From NCBI RefSeq assembly GCF_023169885.1, contig NZ_AP025516.1, positions 868,001 through 932,000 of the forward strand: a stretch of DNA of 64,000 nucleotides. The letters are read 5' to 3'. Below are positions 41,550 through 50,833 of the stretch, piece after piece (position 1 is the stretch's first letter; the number at the start of each line of letters is the position of its first letter). The notes beneath the pieces are model-generated. The model worked only from the letters and a program-made list of their open reading frames with translations, did not search any database and was not told where the DNA came from. Source of the stretch: Desulfofustis limnaeus (GTDB lineage Bacteria; Desulfobacterota; Desulfobulbia; Desulfobulbales; Desulfocapsaceae). A program made the position numbers and the translations under genes.

Positions 41550-44384
41550 TTATTTCCATTTCGGTTGCGACACTTCGTCTACCAGCGCCAGAATGGAACG
41601 ATAGGGGATCCCGGCGTGCAATGACAGCCCGACTTCGCAGGTCTTGCTGGTGGAGTAGCCCGCTTCGCAGCTGCTGACCTGCTCCGCCAAGCCGTTCAAT
41701 GCCGATTTGTTCAATTCCGGGAAGGTAAAGCCGCGATCACCGGCAAATCCGCAACAATGGATATCCTCCGGCCAGATCACCCTGGTCGCGCAGGCCTGAG
41801 CCAACTCCAGCAGTTTCTTTTCCAGACCCATCTTGCGGGTGGAGCAGGTAGGGTGGATGGCGATGGTGGCCTCCTTCTGTTTGAAGCTCAAGCGGTCCCG
41901 CAAAAACTCCAATACGAACTCGATCGGTTCGAAGAGGCGCAGCCGCCGGTCCAGCGTCGCCCGCATTCGCTGCAGGCACGGACTGGTGTCGCAGAGAATC
42001 GGCACAGCGCCGTTGTCGGAGGCGGCGAGCAGCGCTGCCGACAACTCTGCCGAACGGCGATCGGCTTCGACCGTGAATCCTTTGCTTTCAAAAGCTTGAC
42101 CGCAACACAGTCCGTCCAGTCCGTGGGGGTGGATGATCCGGTAGCCGGCCTTGTGCAACAGGGAAGCGGTAACCGTGGGCAAAGGGTGGCGCTCGGTCTC
42201 GTGGCGAGCGGGGCCGCCCATGGCGCGACTGGCGCAACTGGGGAAATAGACTACGCGTAGATCGCCGGTGACGCCTGCCGATTCCGGGGTGATCTTGCCC
42301 GATCCGGTGGGCATCTCCCGGTTCCACAGGGGCAGGCGATTGAATGTCGCTTTTCTGGCCAGCGATGAGGCCTGCTCCATGAAGGTGGTGCCTACCGATC
42401 GATGCACCAGATCGACCCCGTCCAGAACGTGCGCGATGGTCCGGGAAACGGGAGCGAAGTGGTTGCCGACGGTAGCGGCGATTTTCGTGGCCAGCGGCCC
42501 GTGAGCTTCCTGGCGCAACGCTTTGACCATTTTACCGGTATCGATGCCCACCGGACAGCGGGTGGCGCAAAGGCCGTCGGCGGCGCAGGTGTCGATGCCG
42601 GGGTACTGGTAGCGGGCGGTGAATCGTCTGAACGCCAGGCCGCCGGCACCGGCGGCCAGACGACGGCTGATCTCGCGGCGGCCGGCGATACGCTGGCGCG
42701 GGGTAAAGCTGAGATCACGCGACGGGCAGACCGGTTCACAGAACCCGCATTCGATGCAGGTGTCGGCGATCTCGTGGGTGGCCGGCAACGGTTTCAGGTG
42801 ATGGATATGGGCCTCGGCATCCTCGTTGAGGATGACCCCCGGGTTGAGTAGATTGGCCGGATCGAAGAGGGCTTTGATCCGCTTCATCAAGGCATAGGCG
42901 GTGGGGCCCCATTCCTTCTCGACAAACGGCGCCATGTTGCGGCCGGTGCCGTGTTCCGCCTTGAGTGAGCCGTCATAGGTGGTCACCACCATCTCCACCA
43001 CCTCGGCCATGAAATCACGATAGCGGGCAACCTCGGCCGGGCTGGAGAAATCCTGGGTAAAGACGAAGTGCAGGTTGCCTTCGAAAGCGTGGCCGAAGAT
43101 GATAGCCTCATGGTAGCGGTATGTGGCAAACAGATCCTGCAGTTCGAGGGCGGCGCTGGCCAGGCGTTCGGTGGGGAAGGCGACATCCTCGATGATGACC
43201 GTGGTGCCGGTCTGCCGGACGGCTCCCACTGCCGGAAAAAGCCCTTTGCGAATCTTCCAGAGGGCCTGGAACTCGGCGGGAACCGAGGTGAACGAGATGG
43301 GCATGACGGTCTGGAAAGCGGCCAGGCTGGCGGTAATGGCCTCGACCTGCGCCGTCAGCTGGTCGGCGTCATTGGTCCTGGTCTCGACCAGCAGGGCGGT
43401 AACTGACTGGTCCAACCCTTTCAGATAGGGCGGCATGCCCGGTTGATCCTGCACTGATGCCAGGCTGGCGCGGTCCATGAGTTCGGCTGCCGCCACCGGT
43501 TGGCTGCGCAGAATCGGGATGGCCCGGCAGGCGTCCTCCATGGAGGTAAAAAGGATCAGAGCGGTGGCTTTGTAGCGGTGTTCGATGACCGTCGTGAAGG
43601 TCGCATCGGCGATAAACGCCAAGGTCCCTTCCGAGCCGATCATCAGGTGAGCCATGATGTCGATCGGGTCATGATAGTCAACCAGGGCGTTGAGGCTGTA
43701 GCCGGTGGTGTTCTTGATCTTGAACTTGCGGCGGATCTTGTCGGTGAGTGCCGGGTCTGTCAGCACCGTGTCGCGCAGGTGTGTCAGACCGGTCAGAAGG
43801 CCGGCGTGGCTGGCACGGAAATCCGCCACACTTTTGGCATCGCCGGTGTCGACGATCGTCCCGTCGGCCAGGATCAAGCGAATGCTGGCCAGGGTCTGAT
43901 AGCTGTTCTGCTCGACACCGCAGCACATACCGCTGGCGTTGTTGGCCAGGATACCGCCGATTTTGGCGGAGTCGATCGAGGCTGGATCAGGGCCGATCTT
44001 CCGGTCGAAAACGGCCAATTGCCGGTTGGCATAGCCGCCGATGATGCCCGGTTGCAGACGGATGGTGGCGGCATCGCCGGAGATCTGGCAGCGGTCCCAG
44101 CCGCGCCCGAGACGCACCAGGATACTGTCGGTGATCGACTGGCCGGACAAACTAGTGCCGGCCGCCCGAAAAGTGACGGGCAACCTGAGCCGGCGGGCTT
44201 CGCGGAGAACCGCCTGAACCTCTTTTTCCTGCTCCACGTCAACGATGATCTGAGGCACTAGGCGATAGAAGCTGGCATCGACACCGATGGCAACCCGGCG
44301 CAGCGGATCGAGGATGATGTTTTTCTTGGGAATGGTGCGGGCGATGGCGCGGTAAAACTCACGGTAGGCGGGTGCTAAGGGCAT
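41550..44384 (-). CDS. FAD-linked oxidase fused to Fe-S reductase domain (D-lactate/glycolate type)
   Basis: A 944-residue fusion. The N-terminal half is a GlcD/Dld-type FAD-binding oxidase (PP-loop TFRAAGTSLSGQSITDS, IGGILANNASGMCCG, MIGSEGTLAFIADATF, HGTGRNMAPFVEKEWG). The C-terminal half has two 4Fe-4S clusters (CIECGFCEPVCPSR and CAADGLCATRCPVG) and the CCG-type domain of heterodisulfide-reductase relatives (CCGQ, PTCS, HCCGFAGDRGF). Proteins of this shape oxidise D-lactate, glycolate or other 2-hydroxy acids and pass electrons to the membrane. In sulfate reducers they are commonly the D-lactate dehydrogenase. No lactate permease is adjacent, so the substrate is open. Confidence 0.85.
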   Translation of the reverse strand: MPLAPAYREFYRAIARTIPKKNIILDPLRRVAIGVDASFYRLVPQIIVDVEQEKEVQAVLREARRLRLPVTFRAAGTSLSGQSITDSILVRLGRGWDRCQISGDAATIRLQPGIIGGYANRQLAVFDRKIGPDPASIDSAKIGGILANNASGMCCGVEQNSYQTLASIRLILADGTIVDTGDAKSVADFRASHAGLLTGLTHLRDTVLTDPALTDKIRRKFKIKNTTGYSLNALVDYHDPIDIMAHLMIGSEGTLAFIADATFTTVIEHRYKATALILFTSMEDACRAIPILRSQPVAAAELMDRASLASVQDQPGMPPYLKGLDQSVTALLVETRTNDADQLTAQVEAITASLAAFQTVMPISFTSVPAEFQALWKIRKGLFPAVGAVRQTGTTVIIEDVAFPTERLASAALELQDLFATYRYHEAIIFGHAFEGNLHFVFTQDFSSPAEVARYRDFMAEVVEMVVTTYDGSLKAEHGTGRNMAPFVEKEWGPTAYALMKRIKALFDPANLLNPGVILNEDAEAHIHHLKPLPATHEIADTCIECGFCEPVCPSRDLSFTPRQRIAGRREISRRLAAGAGGLAFRRFTARYQYPGIDTCAADGLCATRCPVGIDTGKMVKALRQEAHGPLATKIAATVGNHFAPVSRTIAHVLDGVDLVHRSVGTTFMEQASSLARKATFNRLPLWNREMPTGSGKITPESAGVTGDLRVVYFPSCASRAMGGPARHETERHPLPTVTASLLHKAGYRIIHPHGLDGLCCGQAFESKGFTVEADRRSAELSAALLAASDNGAVPILCDTSPCLQRMRATLDRRLRLFEPIEFVLEFLRDRLSFKQKEATIAIHPTCSTRKMGLEKKLLELAQACATRVIWPEDIHCCGFAGDRGFTFPELNKSALNGLAEQVSSCEAGYSTSKTCEVGLSLHAGIPYRSILALVDEVSQPKWK

Positions 44385-44607
44385 CGTCGGACTCTCAACT
44401 GGTAATGAATATCACTACTTCGTTCTGTGTTCTTTCTACCATGTTTGTCCGGGGCAGGGAAGCAGAAAACCGGTCCGTGGCAGCGGGAGCGAGCCACTCC
44501 CGGCAGAGACCTGTCAGAGGTGTTGTGGGCGTTGAGAAAATCATTGAAATGATGGATCTTTTGCAGTAGAACCCAGGGCCGATAAGTAAAGAGGAGGAGC
44601 GTGTCTC

Positions 44608-44910
44608 ATGTCTGGTCAGGAGAGTTCACCGGAAATGCAACAAGGGCTGTTGGGGGCAGAACTGTCGTTTCGCACCCGAGGGGATCGTCGAGCGCCAGGC
44701 GATCGACGGGTGAACGGCGAACGACGATATGATCCGCGCGGTGGCATCGCCAGGAAGCGCTCGCTAAAGGCCTGGGTACGTTCCCTGACCAACCCGCGCA
44801 TCGGGGTTGATCGTCGCAAAGGCGAGGATCGTCGTAAGGTAGAACCGCAGAAATCCATCGGTGTAAAGACGCTGCTGACCCAACAGGAGCTTGACGAACT
44901 GAGCAGGTAA
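44608..44910 (+). CDS. Small basic protein with repeated DRR motifs
   Basis: A 100-residue protein, strongly basic, with repeated (D/E)RR units: GDRRAPGDRRVNGERRYDPR, then VDRRKGEDRRKVEP. The spacing of five to six residues suits one face of a helix or a nucleic-acid or acidic-partner surface. GAGGAGGAG lies upstream. I do not recognise a named family. It stands alone, followed by a candidate terminator, and is not in an operon. Confidence 0.6.
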   Translation: MSGQESSPEMQQGLLGAELSFRTRGDRRAPGDRRVNGERRYDPRGGIARKRSLKAWVRSLTNPRIGVDRRKGEDRRKVEPQKSIGVKTLLTQQELDELSR

Positions 44911-44914
44911 AACG

Positions 44915-44970
44915 GCACCGGTTTGCCGATGTTGTGGCCCCCGGCCGGCGGAGCCGGTGCTCTTTTTCTT
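44915..44970 (+). terminator. Candidate terminator after the DRR protein
   Basis: GCACCGG and CCGGTGC pair across a 32-base loop containing its own CCGGCCGG hairpin, followed by TCTTTTTCTT. The T-rich tail supports termination, but the long loop weakens the call. Confidence 0.5.
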
Positions 44971-45003
44971 GAGTGGTTGTGTCGTCCTGATTATAGTTGT
45001 TCC

Positions 45004-45594
45004 ATGGGAATCACGGATAAGCCATCAGTGTCGGCCGAAGCATTGGCTTCAACGGTGGAACGCCGCCGTGGCCAGGACGTTCCTGCCGGCGCCGCAGTAG
45101 CCATCATCCGTTGTCTCGACCCGGTGGAGAGCGTCTTGCTGGTACGGCGGGCCAACAACCGCAGGGACCCATGGTCCGGACACTTTGCCTTCCCCGGTGG
45201 CAGGAAGGACGATGATGATATATCGATCTTTGCCACGTGCACCAGGGAGGTCGAGGAGGAAACCGGTATCGCCTTGTCGCCCGCGGAGTTGGTCTCTGTT
45301 CTGCCACCACAGCCCGCAGGCAGGCGGCTTCTGGCGCCGGTCCTGGTGCAGCCTTTTCTCTTCGAAGTCTCCCGTCGTCCTGCTGTCTGCCCGGCGGCGT
45401 CGGAGATCGAATCCTATTTTTGGTTGGAGACCGACTGGTTTCGCGATTCAGCCAATCATCATGTGACTGAGGTCATTCCAGGGGTGCAGCGACCGGTGTT
45501 CCCGGTGGCCGATTATTATATCTGGGGATTTACCTACGCGGTGCTCTGTTCCTTGCTGGAAGTTGCGTGCCCCTCTGTCGGGGAAGGCAGGTAG
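45004..45594 (+). CDS. Nudix hydrolase (CoA pyrophosphatase-like)
   Basis: A 196-residue Nudix protein. The box reads GGRKDDDDISIF... then REVEEETGI, and the upstream WSGHFAFPGGR is of the type seen in CoA pyrophosphatases (NudL/NUDT7-like), which clear CoA or acyl-CoA. The chosen ATG at 45004 gives the usual length; the open frame extends back to 44923 but crosses the terminator of the previous gene. A substrate call beyond the Nudix fold is tentative. Confidence 0.8.
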   Translation: MGITDKPSVSAEALASTVERRRGQDVPAGAAVAIIRCLDPVESVLLVRRANNRRDPWSGHFAFPGGRKDDDDISIFATCTREVEEETGIALSPAELVSVLPPQPAGRRLLAPVLVQPFLFEVSRRPAVCPAASEIESYFWLETDWFRDSANHHVTEVIPGVQRPVFPVADYYIWGFTYAVLCSLLEVACPSVGEGR

Positions 45595-45620
45595 CCGTTC
45601 TCGGTTGACTGGCTATTTTT
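45592..45620 (+). terminator. Short hairpin with T-run after the Nudix gene
   Basis: TAGCC pairs with GGCTA across a 14-base loop and TTTTT follows directly. It begins at the Nudix stop codon and overlaps the last codons of the convergent kinase. Short stem, so weak. Confidence 0.4.
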
Positions 45621-47616
45621 CGCACGGCCGGCCGTCGAGGCAGCGACGAACGGCGTGAGCCAGCCGTTTCGGCCCCACCGGTTTTTGCAGGAAATGGATG
45701 CCGTTGGCCAGTACTCCCTGACGAACAATGGCGTTCTCAGTGTAACCGGACATGAAGAGGGTGCGTATACCGGGATGCATCTTGCCGAGCATGGTCGATG
45801 TCTCCGGGCCGTTCAGCTCCGGCATCACCACGTCGGTCAGCAGCAGATCAATGCGTCCATGGAAGCGTCGGGCTGTATCCACCGCGGCTCGGCCGTTCCC
45901 CGCCTCGAGCACCGTATAGCCCAGATCGGCCAGGATTTTGACGCAGAGAGCGCGTAGTGCGTGGTCGTCTTCCACCAGAAGAATGGTTTCCTTACCGCGC
46001 GGCAGGACTTCCGATTCCTCACCCGGATGAGGAGAAAGCTCAGTGGCCGTTCCCATGCAGCGGGGCAGCAGAATACTGAACGTTGACCCTTGGCCCGGTG
46101 CACTGGTAACTGAGATGAAGCCGTTGTTCTGCTTGATGATGCCGTAGACGGTGGAGAGCCCAAAACCGGTGCCGACGCCTTTGGGTTTGGTGGTGAAAAA
46201 CGGCTCGAAGATCTGTTCCATGATCTCGGGGGTCATACCGGAACCCGTATCGCTACAGGTGATCTGCACGTACTCACCGGACGCGACGGTATAGCTCCCG
46301 TGGCGTGCCGGTTCAGGGATCGGCCGGTTGCGGATCTCAATGGTCAAGGCCCCTGTTTCTCCCATGGCATCCCTGGCATTGACCACCAGATTGAGGATGA
46401 CCTGCTCGAATTGGGAACGGTCCATCTTGACGAACCAGAGGCCGCTGTCGGCCACAATGTGCAGGACTATGGCCTCGCCCAACAAACGGTGGAGCATCCG
46501 CTCGAGGGCCTGGAACTCCTGATGGATATTGAGCAGTTGCGGTTGAATGATTTGTTTTCTGCTGAAACCGAGCAATTGCTGGGTGAGCCGGGCGGCGCGG
46601 TTGCCGGCCTCGTTGATCTGTTCGATCCTGATTCGATACGGATCATCCGCTGCCATCTCGAATAGACAGATATCCGAATAGCCGTTGATGATGCTCAGTA
46701 TATTGTTGAAATCATGAGCTATACCGCCTGCCAGGCGACCAATGGCCTCCATCTTCTGGGATTGGTGGAGTTGATGTTCCAGCCGCTTGGCAGTGGTGTT
46801 GTCGTGTACCTTCGCCACCAGACCGATGACCTTGTCGGTATCGCTGAAGACCGGGTAGTAGGTATAGCGAACGTGGCGTTCTCCCGACCCGGGAAAGGTT
46901 CGCCACCCTTCAAAGTGGGTGATATTGCCGGCCAGCGCTTGATCGATGTGGGGGGCCATGACGGAGTAGAACAACTCGTCGCCGACGATATCCCGTGCAT
47001 ACCGGTCAATCAGTTCTTGACGGGATCGGGCATAAGCGGCGCAATAGGCATCGTTAACCGCCAGGTACTGCCCCTCGGGGCTGATGATGGCCAGCATGTC
47101 ATCGACGGTTGAGGCCATAACCTCATAATGGCGTAGCCGCTCCTCGAAGTTGATATGATCGGTGATGTCTTCGGCGATACCGAGAATGCCAATGACGCGG
47201 TCTCGTTCATCATGGAGCGGCAGTTTGCTCGTCCTCAGCCAGATTCGCTGCCCGTCTGCTCGCTGTTTGGACTCGATGATGTTGTGCTCGGGGCGGTCGT
47301 ATTCAACAATGCGTTCGTCGCAGAATCGATAAAAATCGGCATCTTTTTTGTCGCCGGGCAGGTCGTAATCGGTCTTGCCGACAATCGCTTGGGGACTGTC
47401 GAGGCCACAAGCGGTAGCGTAGTGCCGGTTGCACCCCCGGTAGACGTAATCGGAGTCTTTCCAGAATATGAACAGCGGTAGATTCTCCAGGAGCAGATTG
47501 ACAAAGCGATCGCTCCGGAGCGTTGGTAGTTGGGCAGTGCCGGAGGAACTGAGCTGTTCACGATGGAGCGGGTCCATTTCGACTGGGTTCTGATGGGCGC
47601 GCTCCCGTCTGCTCAT
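45613..47616 (-). CDS. Cytoplasmic hybrid histidine kinase
   Basis: A 667-residue protein without transmembrane segments: two PAS domains (about 35-150 and 160-275; FWKDSDYVYRGCN marks the first), HisKA with phospho-acceptor H301 in GGIAHDFNN, HATPase (NLVVNARDAM, CSDTGSGM, GTGFGLSTVYGI), and a receiver with D595 in LLLTDVVMPE. The start at 47616 has GGGAG five bases upstream. It reads like the PAS-kinase hybrids that feed NtrC-type or c-di-GMP outputs; no response regulator is adjacent. Confidence 0.9.
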   Translation of the reverse strand: MSRRERAHQNPVEMDPLHREQLSSSGTAQLPTLRSDRFVNLLLENLPLFIFWKDSDYVYRGCNRHYATACGLDSPQAIVGKTDYDLPGDKKDADFYRFCDERIVEYDRPEHNIIESKQRADGQRIWLRTSKLPLHDERDRVIGILGIAEDITDHINFEERLRHYEVMASTVDDMLAIISPEGQYLAVNDAYCAAYARSRQELIDRYARDIVGDELFYSVMAPHIDQALAGNITHFEGWRTFPGSGERHVRYTYYPVFSDTDKVIGLVAKVHDNTTAKRLEHQLHQSQKMEAIGRLAGGIAHDFNNILSIINGYSDICLFEMAADDPYRIRIEQINEAGNRAARLTQQLLGFSRKQIIQPQLLNIHQEFQALERMLHRLLGEAIVLHIVADSGLWFVKMDRSQFEQVILNLVVNARDAMGETGALTIEIRNRPIPEPARHGSYTVASGEYVQITCSDTGSGMTPEIMEQIFEPFFTTKPKGVGTGFGLSTVYGIIKQNNGFISVTSAPGQGSTFSILLPRCMGTATELSPHPGEESEVLPRGKETILLVEDDHALRALCVKILADLGYTVLEAGNGRAAVDTARRFHGRIDLLLTDVVMPELNGPETSTMLGKMHPGIRTLFMSGYTENAIVRQGVLANGIHFLQKPVGPKRLAHAVRRCLDGRPCEK

Positions 47617-47835
47617 GGCCACTCCCGAGAAATCATTGGGTCTGCTTGGCTGTAGGGGTCTTCAGGGACGCCGACTTCGGACTTCACCACCATATCACCC
47701 CCCTGGTCGGTCCCGCCCCTTACACATAGTCGTCGTCACCCGGTGGATCGGCCTAAAACCAGGTGACCAATGGTGCGGCTGGACGAAGCAACGCTTACTG
47801 GGGCAAGGCTGCCTCCACGCCAGGCGTTGTCTTGG

Positions 47836-48522
47836 TTAGAAATGATAGGTGAGCATGGCCGAGGCCACCGGATAAAACTCGAACCACTCGAGTTCGTCCT
47901 CGATTTCCTGTTCTTGCTCGGCGAGGAACCGTTGCACTTCGTCGTTGCCGTTGACGTCGATCGGTGCATTTACCCGCAGATTCTTGACATCGGGTGCCCC
48001 TTGAAACATGACACCCAGTTCGACAGCAAAACCCCATCCCGAATCTTCACTATTGGTTCGCCAACCCAAACCGGCGTAGGGGGCGATCGGATTGAACTCC
48101 ACTTCTCCGCTGATGGACACCAGGTCGGCCAGGAAGGAATAACCGTAATAAGCTGCAGGGAAGGCACCTCGGTCGAGGGTACCGTTGACGTCGACGCTGT
48201 TGTTGTTCAGGAAGATGCCGCCGCTGACAAAAAAGGTTCCGGCAAAGGGATGGACATCCACGATCAAGGAGGCGGAGTTGTACTGTGGGTCGAATTCGTA
48301 ATCGATATCGTCGATGGTCGATTCAAAACTGTAGTCCAGGTAGTTGAGGCCGCCACGCAGCCGTGTGTGAGGCAGCAGCGAAATGCTGACCTCCGCGCCA
48401 AACCCGACGGTGCCGGCTTTGGCGGCGATGCCCAAGGATTCGGCAGCTGATGCCGGGCGGGTGAAGCCGATCAGGAGAGTGATGGTGATGACGGTAGCGA
48501 GTGCGGTGGTTTTGAGCTGCAT
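47836..48522 (-). CDS. Outer-membrane beta-barrel protein, unknown
   Basis: A 228-residue secreted protein. The signal peptide (ATVITITLLIGFTRPASA) is followed by alternating strands (TRLRGGLNYLDYSFE, FVSGGIFLNNNSVDV, WGFAVELGVMFQG) and a C-terminal SAMLTYHF ending in Phe, as barrel proteins do. A charged helical piece (RFLAEQEQEIEDELEWFEF) precedes the last strand. I do not recognise the family; it resembles small eight-stranded barrels. It stands alone; a candidate promoter lies upstream. Confidence 0.7.
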   Translation of the reverse strand: MQLKTTALATVITITLLIGFTRPASAAESLGIAAKAGTVGFGAEVSISLLPHTRLRGGLNYLDYSFESTIDDIDYEFDPQYNSASLIVDVHPFAGTFFVSGGIFLNNNSVDVNGTLDRGAFPAAYYGYSFLADLVSISGEVEFNPIAPYAGLGWRTNSEDSGWGFAVELGVMFQGAPDVKNLRVNAPIDVNGNDEVQRFLAEQEQEIEDELEWFEFYPVASAMLTYHF

Positions 48523-48600
48523 GGTCGATTCGTCCTTGGCGAGGGTTGACAGAAAACATGCCGGTTCGATACGGGTTCGGCGCATGCCACAATCGACCAA

Positions 48601-48628
48601 CTATTACCTATAGATAACCGAAACTCAA
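48601..48628 (-). promoter_or_regulatory. Candidate promoter of the outer-membrane protein gene
   Basis: On the minus strand TTGAGT (48628-48623) and TAATAG (48606-48601) are 16 bases apart, about 78 bases upstream of the ATG. It is the most AT-rich spot between the two genes. Confidence 0.4.
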
Positions 48629-48714
48629 GTTTTTCAGGAATGAAGTGGGCAGAAAGTGAACCATCAGCCGGCCGAATGGGCGGACGGCGATTGCCTGTCT
48701 TGCTGAAACTCGCT

Positions 48715-49371
48715 TCAGTTCAGGGGCGGCAACAATTCGATGCGAAAGTCAGTGCCCCGGTAGTTGAGCAGGACACCGGTCTCGGTGATTGCCGTCAGTC
48801 GCAGGTCGGCGGTGATCAGATCCTGTTCGCGAACAATGGCCTGATCGGCCATGATCATGCGCAGGTCGGGCTTCAGTGAGTAGACATGGCCGCTGAAACG
48901 AACGTTCGGGATGGCCTTTTTCAGGTCTGCCGGCAGATCGTCAAAGAGCGGCGGGATGACCGTTGGGGCGGAAGTGGCGACTGGCGAAGGGGGCGTTTGT
49001 TGTTGTGACGGGTCCGGATGAGGAGATTCGGTCCGCGCTGGGGCCGGTATATTGGCGACGGTGGCTGCGGCTGGTGGTATCTCGACATCGGCGGTGCTTG
49101 TCGGTGCCGCTTGTTGCAAGGTGGCCGGATCGACGGGCGCAGACAGCTTCTCGACCGAGTCGGCGGAAGAGTGTGTTTTATACCGCCAGTACCAGGCGGC
49201 GCCGGCCAGCCCGCAGAGGCAGAGGCAAAGAGATACGAGCAGGACTCCGGTACGCCTCTTTCTGCCGGTACTCTCAAGCGGCAGGGGAGTGCCGTAGGGC
49301 AGCGAGGCAGCGGCTTGGGCCCGGCGTCGTTCTTCGGCGGATTTTTTCAGGGCGTCAAGGATGTACGACAT
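48715..49371 (-). CDS. gspB: Type II secretion protein GspB
   Basis: A 218-residue protein beginning MSYILDALKKSAEERRRA, the family-typical cytoplasmic start, then one transmembrane helix (about 40-62), a long Pro/Ala/Thr-rich periplasmic linker, and a C-terminal domain (VRFSGHVYSLKPDLRMIMAD, GVLLNYRGTDFRIELL) as in GspB/PilP-like proteins. With GspA it inserts the secretin through peptidoglycan. It overlaps gspA by 17 bases and is downstream of it. The rest of the gsp cluster is not in view. Confidence 0.85.
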   Translation of the reverse strand: MSYILDALKKSAEERRRAQAAASLPYGTPLPLESTGRKRRTGVLLVSLCLCLCGLAGAAWYWRYKTHSSADSVEKLSAPVDPATLQQAAPTSTADVEIPPAAATVANIPAPARTESPHPDPSQQQTPPSPVATSAPTVIPPLFDDLPADLKKAIPNVRFSGHVYSLKPDLRMIMADQAIVREQDLITADLRLTAITETGVLLNYRGTDFRIELLPPLN

Positions 49372-50503
49372 GCGAATCCGTCTGTGACGTGTTGTGCGGT
49401 TTCTCGTTTACCGTGATTGGCCCGATGACGATACGGCTGTCGCCATCCTGGCCGGCCAGGCGAAGCAACGGATCGTCAGATTCGTCGCCTGGCGAGGGGG
49501 CATCACCATCCGAGAAGACCTGGGGATCGGCTGGGGCCGGAGCCGAGGTCGTCTTCTGGGGGCCAATCTGGTCGGAGCGGAGATCGACGAGCAGGCTTCC
49601 CAGCCAGATGCCGACAGCCAGCACGGCAACGAGCAGGCCGGCCAGGGGCAGAAAACGGGATCGCGACGGCAGGGGGCGGAGGCTGACACGGTGATCGTCG
49701 AACAATTCTTTCGCCGCCCGTTTGACGATTGTTCGATCCACCCGGGTCTTGCCCTCGGTATAGGCGCCCAGCAGCGAGCGATCGCAGAGACTGTTGACCA
49801 GACGTGGAATGCCTCCGGTCAAGGAGAAGATGCTCTTTATGGCCGCATCGTTGAACAGCTGGGTCCGGCCGCCGCCGGCCACGCTGATGCGGTGCTGGAT
49901 ATAGCCGGGGAGATCGCTTCGCTGCAGTCCTTTCAGGTGGTATCTACTGGTGATCCGCTGCGTGATCTGCCTCATTTCGGGGCGGGCGAGCAGGGTCGCC
50001 AATTCCGACTGGCCGAGCAGGACTATTTTCAGAAGCTTGTGCCGGTCGGTTTCCAGGTTGGTCAAAAGGCGCATCATCTCCAGAACATCCCGGTCGAGAT
50101 GCTGCGCTTCGTCGACGATCAGGAGTGCCTGCCGATTGTTGGCGTGGCCCTGTAAGAGGAACTTGTTGAGCCGGTGCAGCAGCTGTCGAGAGGAGGAGGG
50201 TTCCGGCGGACGATCGATCCTGAATTCGTCACAGATGGCGGCCAGCAGTTCATCGGCGGTCAACTTTGGGTTGAGGACCATGGCCACATCGGTGGCGGGG
50301 TCAAGGCTCTCGATGAAACGTCGGCAGATGGTGGTCTTGCCGGTACCGACCTCGCCCGTCAGCAAAATGATGCATCCGTCCGATGCGGCGCCGAAGCTCA
50401 GATGAGCCAACGCCTCCTGGTGCCGTTCGCTCATGAAGAGATAACGCGGATCGGGTGCGATGGAAAAAGGATTCTCGTTAAAGCCGAAATGATGTTTGTA
50501 CAT
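49355..50503 (-). CDS. gspA: General secretion pathway ATPase GspA
   Basis: A 382-residue protein with an ExeA/GspA AAA domain: MYKHHFGFNENPFSIAPDPRYLF at the start (split: MYKHHFGFNENPF, then IAPDPRYLF), Walker A TGEVGTGKTT, Walker B LLIVDEAQHLD, and a transmembrane helix (about 275-295) leading to a short periplasmic tail. It acts with GspB at the inner membrane. The ATG at 50503 is used; a GTG two codons earlier is possible. It is divergent from gspN. Confidence 0.87.
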   Translation of the reverse strand: MYKHHFGFNENPFSIAPDPRYLFMSERHQEALAHLSFGAASDGCIILLTGEVGTGKTTICRRFIESLDPATDVAMVLNPKLTADELLAAICDEFRIDRPPEPSSSRQLLHRLNKFLLQGHANNRQALLIVDEAQHLDRDVLEMMRLLTNLETDRHKLLKIVLLGQSELATLLARPEMRQITQRITSRYHLKGLQRSDLPGYIQHRISVAGGGRTQLFNDAAIKSIFSLTGGIPRLVNSLCDRSLLGAYTEGKTRVDRTIVKRAAKELFDDHRVSLRPLPSRSRFLPLAGLLVAVLAVGIWLGSLLVDLRSDQIGPQKTTSAPAPADPQVFSDGDAPSPGDESDDPLLRLAGQDGDSRIVIGPITVNEKPHNTSQTDSHVVHP

Positions 50504-50833
50504 GATCACGATCCACGGCGAACAACCGGCGGGGCGGCCTGCCTGCAGGCCTCATTCTCGGCATTATAGGATAAATCGGGAGCCATTGCCATGCTTCTTT
50601 GTCCACCCTTCCGGCGGCGTGATCGAGGTTCCTTCGGTTGTCCGATTATGCTACCGTGAGGGTCACTACAACATGGTCCCGACCCAGCAGGGCAGCCGGC
50701 TAAGGTGTTGGGTGGGCTCTTTTCCTGTTGTCTTTGTCGACAAGAGGGCTTAGCATGACGACAGCGGGTGGGGCGGTAGTCGTTTCTCGGCCCGACGTTT
50801 TCGTTGGAGCTTTTTTTTTCGCCAGGTGTGGAA
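50504..50833 (+). other. Divergent control region of gspA and gspN
   Basis: These 330 bases between divergent gsp genes must hold both promoters. A palindrome TTGTCGACAA lies around 50733-50742 and a T-rich run at 50811-50819 is close to gspN. No promoter pair can be assigned with confidence, and no gene is visible. Confidence 0.4.
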
